The notes beneath the pieces are model-generated. The model was not told the DNA's origin. It searched no databases and was given only the letters and a program-made list of their open reading frames with translations. A stretch of DNA of 64,000 nt from the NCBI GenBank assembly GCA_011009095.1, contig VTPC01090433.1:27203-91202 (forward strand). The letters run 5' to 3'. This document shows, one piece after another, positions 56,801 to 64,000 of this stretch. The DNA comes from Ignelater luminosus (Eukaryota > Arthropoda > Insecta > Coleoptera > Elateridae). Within the stretch, counting starts at the first letter, position 1, and the number at the start of each line of letters is the position of its first letter. Position numbers and translations under genes: made by a program.

Positions 56801-58700
56801 TATTACCAACCAAAAAAGTTGTTAGGGTGTTAAAGAAAAACCGTGCACTTTCCTTTGCTAAATTTTTAACAGATCCAAATGACTTTTACTAACTAACGTA
56901 TGTCATAAGAGATTTTGGAATTTTTTAAACCTTAGTTACTAATTATTTTGATGGTGCTATCAGGTTACCACTGAAAATAAAAATTATGCTGTTGTTGATT
57001 AGTTAAGCAGATAACTTAATGTTGTCCAAAAGAATATAGGAATGGTATGGAAACGAGATATGCAAAGATATGTATGTAGTCTAGTTGGACAAATGCCCAA
57101 ACGTGGAATTATTAACTGTTATACTACTTACAATATTCTTATTTCAATAATTTTTACAACAATGAGGGATTATAATCAAACAACTCCATGTTTGAATTTG
57201 TCCAAAAGTGGTTCAGCTGAATCTAGAATGTGAGGAGTGGTCAAGAGTACCATAAGGTTGAACTGGAACTTTGATGAGGTGTTACAGTGTGACCATAGCA
57301 TGCATCTGCTGGAGAGATTTGGTACAAAACAATTTAAAAAAATTAAAATAATGCATAAAAACAACAATGTTCAAAAGCATTCGATCCTAAACCAAATAAC
57401 CACTAAACACCAATATGATTGATTAATCACGATCTTTTTGAAAGTATTTAGTAGAATAATAAACTACAATGACTGAGAAGTTTAAAACCCAAAGATATAC
57501 ATAACGAATAACTTTCTCTTAGCAAATAACTGAAATTGAAGATTTTAGCCCGTTTAATAACGGAGATATTCGCGACCAAAGTGGGCACTTTTTACATGCT
57601 TTGAACGTACCGGAGATACTACCTTAATTTGAAACATCTCTACTAGACCCTAGATATAGGTGGACGCCTAAAGTAATATCCATTCTTGAAGACGCTATAC
57701 CGGCGGCCAGGAATATCGTTACAGTACCTAATTCTCTCAAAAAGGTTAAAGAAAGGCTAGACCTGAGCATGAATTTGCAGAACCTGATTTGACTCAGTTT
57801 AATAGCTTCCGTCAAAATAGCTTGAGAAGAGTTGAGTAAAACTCAATTATTTAGTTCCGTTGAATGACTTGTCGAGAAGAGTAAAGGAAGGTAAAGACCG
57901 AGTATAGCTGTCGCGCAACAAGTAATCTAGTAAAGGACAAAACCCGGTTTTCGATTTTATTTCGTTTATTATCTACTATGGAAAAAATTAAGGAGGAAAA
58001 ACTCAATTCTACGTCGTTCATTATCTAGAACTAGATTATCTTCTAGAAACAAAATATACCAAAAAGGTGTGTTTATTTATAGGATCCGTTAGAACTTCTA
58101 AATAAGCCAAAAAGAAGATTTTGCAAGTTAACTAGTATCAATAAACTATTGTTCTTATGTTTTCCATCTTCTAAGAGTTTAAAGTTTTAGCCCATCCCAG
58201 GCCCTACGTTAGACTGAGATTTTTGACTTAGTAGGAGTGTTAACAATGTAAGAAAAAAAGAATCGCCCTAACAAACAACAGCATTATAAGAATATGAACT
58301 ACAATGACATTACATTGCATTAAACATTTAAGTGTGAAAAGACAAATGTGACCTACTACAAGTTATAACACTCAAGCAGAGGTGCAATTTTTGCTAGTTT
58401 ATACGATTTAACGGCTATACAAGCAATTTAATTAAACAATTTCCTGAATGAAAAACAAAACAATGTTTTTATTTATAACAATGTGTTTATTTATAACAAT
58501 ATTACAAAACAAGTTTGTACAAGAATTGGGTCTTCCTGAAAAAAATTATTATAACTTTTTTGTGTTTCAACGTAAAGTTTATAACCTCAAATTAATCATT
58601 CAACAAAAAAAACTTTTTTTATATCACTGTAACATGTCGAAAACAGTGTTGAAAATCGTAAAAATATTCAAATATTGTCACGTGACCGACGGAACGCTGT
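53820..58700. other. Gene-free AT-rich stretch
   Basis: No convincing protein, tRNA or complete repeat was found. A TACAGGGTGTTTCTAAATGA terminus occurs at 56588, followed by weakly Tc1-like frames (to about 57420) too degraded to call. Confidence 0.55.
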
Positions 58701-58821
58701 GATTGGCGGAGAGCCGCTGTGACGTCATTACGCATCTTGACGATCGAGAGTCAGTGCATACGAGATGGGAGCCGCGTTTTAATTTGGTTTCATAACCAAT
58801 TAGACTTGTTTAAAGGTAACA

Positions 58822-60307
58822 ATGAGTTCTGATGGGTTCGTAAAGGGACCATCGGACAATCTGCCGAAAGTCCACGTGTTAATGGTTTCTGACTTTTTCG
58901 CAAATAGTGAATTTTTTAACGCAGCTGAAACAAGTGGTGTAAAAGCACAGAGGTATATAATAATATAAAGTACTGTTTCAGCAGTGCTTTTAGTGTAATG
59001 TTTTTTTTTTCAATCAATATTTTAGATCTCAGCGTGACAATTATGGCGATGCTGCTGTAGGTTATGTTGAAGTAAAAAGAGAAAATTTTATAAGCACTGT
59101 ATAAGAGCACGAATATGTCCAGAGCATCGAGTTCGTAGTAAACCATATTCGGTACAAGTAAAAATCAATGAGAAAAACGAAGAAATTGTTAAAGCTTCGT
59201 GCAACGACTGTGCGGCCTCTGCAGGTAATATTCATTAGCAAATTAATACACCATTTTTTTTTCTACTATTAATTGGATATCTGATTTCATATAAGTAAAA
59301 CCTGTCAATGCGGAACCTGTATGAAACAGAAATCTCCAAAAAGCGGAATTATTTTGTGATCCCGCCAGAATGTATACATTTATATCATACGAAAGCGGAA
59401 ACCTTCATAACGTGGAAACGGAGAGTCTAAATTACGGTCCCAACGTGCACAAAATTATGAATTTAAATCTGTGAATGAGGAATGCACATTTACGGTCTTT
59501 ATCTAGAAAGTTGTACTTCATCGTTTCTTCAAAAACCTTCTTAAGGAAGATTATTGGAAATTGTTGAAGCCGAAGAAGGTCCTAAACCCCTAAAATTACG
59601 GTCTCATTGTTCACAAAATTGTGAATTTAAATTTGTTAATGTACAGTTAGAATGCAGATTACTTAATTATACCTAGAAATCTATAATCCCTCAACTATTC
59701 AGAACCTTTTTAAGGAGGATTATTTTCAATGTAGAGGAAATTGTTTAAGCCAAGGGGAGTCCTAACTACCTGACAATGATTGTTCCCAGAAAAATTGCTT
59801 TGACTTTGGAATTTCTTTTCGGAAATTTGTATTATAACTACTAAATACAGGAGTAGTTCTGTTTTTATCTATTTTCTATGTATGTTATATGGCATAACAT
59901 GTAACATGTGTACCTGTCTAATAATAGATTTGTCTAGTTTTATCATTTTGTTTTGGTATTTTAGTGCAAATGTCAAAAGTTTCAAAATTATAGAAAATGA
60001 AACTGAAACGTATAGTATAAAGTTTTAAATCATTAAAATAAAATTATGCACAAATAACATTTTTGATTAAGTTATCATTTATTATTATATTATTATTATT
60101 ATATCAAATAAATTAATACCAAAAAATTAATGATAATAATTACAGGTGGATGTAAACATGCAGTCGCATTCCTCATGTGGCTTCATCGACGCAGCGAAGA
60201 ACCCGAACCAACTGCAACCGTGTGTTTATTGGAAGAAGGCTACATTATCCCAAGTTGGGACAAATTTAAAATTCTTAAGAGGAATTAATATAAATACCTA
60301 TGCATAA
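58822..60307 (+). pseudogene. SWIM zinc-finger type protein, three exons, frameshifted
   Basis: Exons are 58822-58952 (ATG, MSSDGFVKGPSDNLPKVHVL), 59026-59224 and 60146-60307, with GT/AG ends and matching phases at both introns. Across the second junction reads SCNDCAASAGGCKHAVAFLM, a SWIM-like CxxC..CxH zinc-binding motif, followed by LHRRSEEPEPTATVC. I recall this as a repeated uncharacterised insect family, sometimes with a YqaJ-like nuclease domain, which is absent here. A frameshift lies in the second exon (near 59096-59105) and another in the third (near 60223). With both present the reading frame is broken. The second intron holds a duplicated block. Confidence 0.55.
59430..59790. repeat. 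Two tandem copies of a 160-190-base unit
   Basis: The stretch CACAAAATTATGAATTTAAA...CTTCTTAAGGAAGATTATT...GTCCTAA recurs from about 59597 as CACAAAATTGTGAATTTAAA...CTTTTTAAGGAGGATTATT...GTCCTAA. It lies in the second intron of the SWIM-type relic and is non-coding. Confidence 0.65.
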
Positions 60308-60477
60308 AAATAATGTTCTATTGACAAAACTATATATAAACTATTGCAAAAAGTTTAAATTTTGCTTGTCTTTTGTTACTTGAAAACTAATGCTCTACGT
60401 TCAAAAACCTAGGATTCAAATTTTATGTACATTTTTGTAGATATTTTATGCAAAATAATAATAAATTGTGTACTTAC

Positions 60478-60695
60478 TTTGAAGTGATCTTTGTAACAAT
60501 ATAAATGAGACGTCAAAGACACAGACGCAATGTCACGTCGTATTTGTTTCAACCAATTTTTTCGTAGTCGCCGGTCGGGACATTTAAAAACAATTTCTTA
60601 GGTTGACGATAACTGCTGCTTTCGCAACCAGGCACAATGCAATATTTGTTTGTAGCTTTCTTTTGAAAATCTGCATTTCCTTCCGCGTGCTCCAT
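60478..60695 (-). pseudogene. THAP zinc-finger exon, frameshifted
   Basis: On the minus strand from ATG (60695): MEHAEGNADFQKKATNKYCI, then VPGCESSSYRQPKKLFLNVP, the C2CH start of a THAP domain (CxxxxC then the LF..P motif). After TGD the frame shifts; the alternative frame gives RKNWLKQIRRDIASVSLTSH and LYCYKDHF, with the conserved Trp and the final Cys and His. A GTAAGT donor follows at 60477. THAP domains bind DNA and occur in P-element-type transposases and host regulators. The frameshift at about 60570 breaks it unless it is a sequencing error. Confidence 0.6.
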
Positions 60696-60749
60696 CGTAA
60701 ACAAAACGCTACAGCGGACTGACAACGTGCGGAGTGACGTCACAGCAAC

Positions 60750-63230
60750 ATGGCGGTCTTTCTAGATCTTTTCAAATGCAGTAAATTCTAAAGTCGCATT
60801 TACTGACGAAAACAATTTCTTTTAAGCGAAAAATCAGTGCCAATATCTTTATTTAGTTGTTTAGTGTATATTATTGAGGTTTTTGAAATATCGTGGAAGA
60901 CCCAATTACTTACAAGACTTACTGAGAGTTGCAATCAGAAATGTTTGAAGGTTAAATTATGGATCGGGGGAGGTTTAATTGACACACATGTAACAGAAAC
61001 ATCAAAATTTTCCTCTTGCACAACAAGTACCACAGAATAAAGAATCGGGATTTAGTATATAAACCTGAAGTGTTTTTCCAGAGCTCAAATTATGATTAAT
61101 GTGTAGCTCTTGAAAACTGTAGTCGAGGTAAGTATTGCTGTATAAGCTTTAAAATAGTTTTTGTAAACTTTTAAACTAGATCTTCGTATACTACTTATTT
61201 CATCATATCTTTCTTATTAATATTGCTTTCTGGTTAATTACGTGGCTTTCAGTTTCCTTGTTTCTTTTAAATTTTTATTCATAGCAGCATTTGCATACAT
61301 ATTACTAGTTCAACCTAGTTGCTTATAAATAATGTGCCTTAGTTTTAACATACATAACTTTTAAACAATCTACCTACCTACATTAAAATGATTACTAAAA
61401 TATTTAGTATGTCTATTTATAACACCATTGCTTTTCATTTTCAATCACTGTCATTTTCTCGCATGTACGTGAATGCCTAAGCGACGCACGATTTTAAGCG
61501 AATTAAACGATATCCGTAATCAGCGAAATTGAAAGGTACTGTTAAGTTCAAACGTTCTGACCTCCAGTTAAACACTAACAGCCTGAAATTGTAAAATAAT
61601 TTGAATACTATTAGCAGTTTACCTTATCTTACTCTCTTTTATTATCTATAAACACCGATCTGTAACATATATTTATTTGTACCTCTGCAAATAAGTTTTT
61701 TTTTTATTTATGATAATATTGTTTAATGTCATAAATTCAAAATTGGACTTACATTCAAATAACCTGTTTTGAGTGTTTGATATAGATCGATTCTAACTTC
61801 CTCGAAGCTGTTTAGCTTTGTTGGTAGTTTTATGCCATTTACTTATTACTAGAGAAAAAAATAAGGAAAAACAAAACATTATTCGCTACTCACGAGATCA
61901 ACATTACTAATGTAGGCGGTATTTTCTATACTTGATTTCATAAGTTAACTCATAACATTTTCCATTTCCTGTATGAAAGGTATCTGGTGTTTTTTCTATA
62001 GGTGCATCGGAAGTTACAGTTTCCTTTTCTATTTTCTAGCAATAATGAAAGTTTTATTTTTAGTTTCAGAAGTTTCAGATTCTTTTAGCAATTGTTAGCT
62101 ATTTAGTAATAAGTATGTGCTAGTTTTAAATATTAAAAGTTTTAAGCTAGTTTTGTTTGGTTAATTATTTCTGATATAGTAATTCAACAAAAGTTTCATT
62201 ACGGCAGTATAGATAGTTAATTTTCAGTTTGCAACGTACTATCTAATTCCAAGTTTCGCTACAGATATTATTTTTGTTCATTTTGCTTTTCATTGTATTT
62301 ATTTTTTAAGCTGCAGTAGTCTTTATAAACAACAAAGCTTATTCCACAAAAAATAGAGAATAAAACATCTTGAGCGCGTGTAGAGGAACGAAGCAGTACC
62401 TAAGCCCAACAGTGTACGGGTTGCTGTTTTTGATCACCTTATACCTAGTCTGACTTTTGGACAACCCAAGTTGGGAAGTACGTGATCCTATTACTCTCCT
62501 CTCCTGGACCTTCTTCAAGTTCGAAACGATCGTTCCCATAAAAGATAGTGTTGTATTGCTAAATTATATCTTGGGCATATGCATTATCTGTGTTAAGACA
62601 GGGACGTAGCTTGTAGTCAGTGGTGTAGCCTGGCCGGACACAGATGGTTCCATCTGGACTTTCCAACGAAACATCGAAAGGTTCTTCGAGGAAAGGATTG
62701 CGGGTTACTGATCTAGCGGGATGACAAATCTGATTTATTTAAAATTATTTATTCTAATTTAATTTTTACTAACCTTACAACTAATACCATTCATCAGTCA
62801 GGTATTAATGAAAATATTTCTGCATTTTAAGTGCAAATGCACAAGGAACAAAATCAAAGTAAAGTGTTGGGAAATGAGACATTGATCACTCTGTATTCTT
62901 CGAGACTAATACATAAGTTTACTCAATGCAGCTTTTTCTCAATAGTAAATTTCTATTAATAAATAATAGAATGTACTGATGCTTTTCACTTCAGGTTTCT
63001 TTATTTATTTAATAAGAAAAGTTTCATGTGTAGCAATTAGAACCATTGGAGAGTCATTTTAGTTTTTAATTCTTTCCTCAACAATGGAAAAAACCATTTA
63101 AAATGCAAAACCTTAATCATAACCTAAAAGAGATTCTAAGTGATAACGTCTTATTTGCAGTTTACCGCAAAAAGACAAAATCCTATCTATAATCCACGCA
63201 CATAGAACCTTATTGTACCTAAAGCGATAG
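60750..63230. other. Gene-free AT-rich stretch
   Basis: No coding exon or RNA gene was recognised. A minus-strand 66-residue frame at 62339-62539 (KVQERRVIGSRTSQLG) has unusually even composition but no recognised motif. Confidence 0.5.
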
Positions 63231-63239
63231 AAATTTGGT

Positions 63240-63890
63240 TAGATAATCCCGGGATCACCCTGCGAACAGTAGCGCAGGCTCCCGGGATCGGTTGTCCTTT
63301 CCTTTCTCACCTACGTACATCGTTGCCTAGAGGGAGAGGCATGACTATTGGCACAGGTGTTCTATTCTTGCTCTCCCGGGTGCCTACATTCCAAACGCGT
63401 CCCGGACTGCGGCGCTAATAAGTTTGTTGGTTCCGAAATTCTTTTTACCACTGCTACTGTCTTCTGTTCTAACCGGCCACTACCCTGAAAACCATTTGTA
63501 TGCCTTACCACTAAGAGCACCAGTTTCAAGTACTACAGCTGCTCTTTCTTATGGCACTGCTCCTATCTCGGATCTCAATATACGAACTTCGAATCACATC
63601 GGCAGTCATCTATAGGACAATACGTAGACACCTTACAAACAACAATATCCGGGCTTCAGTGGTATCTACGTATATAAGCAACCAACAACAGCTTACGTGT
63701 ACCGAGCTTCATTCCATTCACCATCGCAGAATTTTTCGCTGATCAACACAGACGCGTTGCCGCTAAAGACTGCCTCCACCGCCAGTTTTACTCCATGCTA
63801 TCTAATATCAATTTCGCCGGCTAGAATTTCCATGCTACTGCACACACTGAGGGCTCGTGGATTATGAGCGTGCTGGATCGAATTGTTAAA
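63240..63890 (+). pseudogene. GC-richer stretch, possible non-LTR retroelement tail
   Basis: GC content is clearly above the surroundings. Plus-strand frames in succession read SSVLTGHYPENHLYALPLRA, FLWHCSYLGSQYTNFESH and YVDTLQTTISGLQWYL, which loosely match the RNase-H/zinc-knuckle tail of insect non-LTR pol proteins (LTGH...L and C..C..E...H.L..C..L). Frames are broken and no poly-A end is seen. This call is tentative. Confidence 0.3.
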
Positions 63891-64000
63891 TAGTATGTAC
63901 GTTAATAGTTCCTATAAGACTACAATACGATTTAATAAAAGAAATACGATAGACAGATTTTTAAACTTGCTTATATGTTAAATCAATTCTCTTATCCTTT

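Larger units (their letters stand above)
58716..60746. mobile_element. Possible mobile unit: SWIM and THAP relics between inverted ends
   Basis: GCTGTGACGTCATTACGCAT at 58716 is echoed in reverse at 60746 (GCTGTGACGTCACTCCGCAC), with about 22 of 30 positions alike. Between them lie a plus-strand SWIM-type gene relic and a minus-strand THAP-type exon pointing toward each other. No target duplication was confirmed, and the shared block contains TGACGTCA, a common promoter element, so two similar promoters is the alternative reading. Confidence 0.35.

Noticed and set aside
56588..57420. Possible Tc1-like element after a TACAGGGTGTTTCTAAATGA terminus
   Set aside because: Frames such as RRPLLPTKK are suggestive, but no catalytic block, no second terminus and no target duplication could be found.
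59320..59430. Repeated GCGGAA motifs in the SWIM-relic intron
   Set aside because: Only three or four irregularly spaced hits; not enough to call a repeat or binding-site array.

Overview
The window is AT-rich animal DNA that looks like an insect. The evidence is a spliced zona-pellucida (ZP) membrane protein of the arthropod cuticle type, an intronless tRNA-Asp(GTC) family, irritans-type and DD41D mariner transposons, RTE-like non-LTR fragments and many short inverted-repeat elements. I would guess a beetle, but weakly.

Only one host protein gene is clear: a six-coding-exon, plus-strand ZP-domain gene from 20254 to 43590. Its exons join in phase into a 469-residue protein with a signal peptide, a ZP-N half, a ZP-C half, one membrane span and a short tail. 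At least one non-coding exon must lie upstream of 20238. Its third coding intron contains a 100-N assembly gap flanked by two copies of the same 1.7 kb of DNA, the second copy carrying a mariner. Its fifth coding intron (10.6 kb) carries six tRNA-Asp genes or relics, a DD41D mariner with an open transposase, and several repeats.

Layout: 1-440, relic of a cysteine-rich (CXC-like) protein; 767-2152, two nested inverted-repeat elements; 2153-20237, no recognisable gene (5' intron or intergenic); 20238-44090, the ZP gene with nested elements; 44250-44322, tRNA-Arg(CCT) on the minus strand; 42.6-45 kb, short inverted-repeat elements; 45.5-53.8 kb, a graveyard of Tc1/mariner relics, a retroelement fragment, two more tRNA-Asp copies in a degenerate tandem array, and a hAT-like MITE; 53.8-58.7 kb, nothing firm; 58.7-60.75 kb, a convergent pair of broken genes (SWIM zinc-finger type on plus, THAP zinc-finger type on minus) enclosed by similar inverted sequences, possibly a mobile unit; 60.8-64 kb, nothing firm except a more GC-rich stretch that may be a retroelement tail.

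Most protein and repeat calls rest on reading motifs by eye. No database search was possible.
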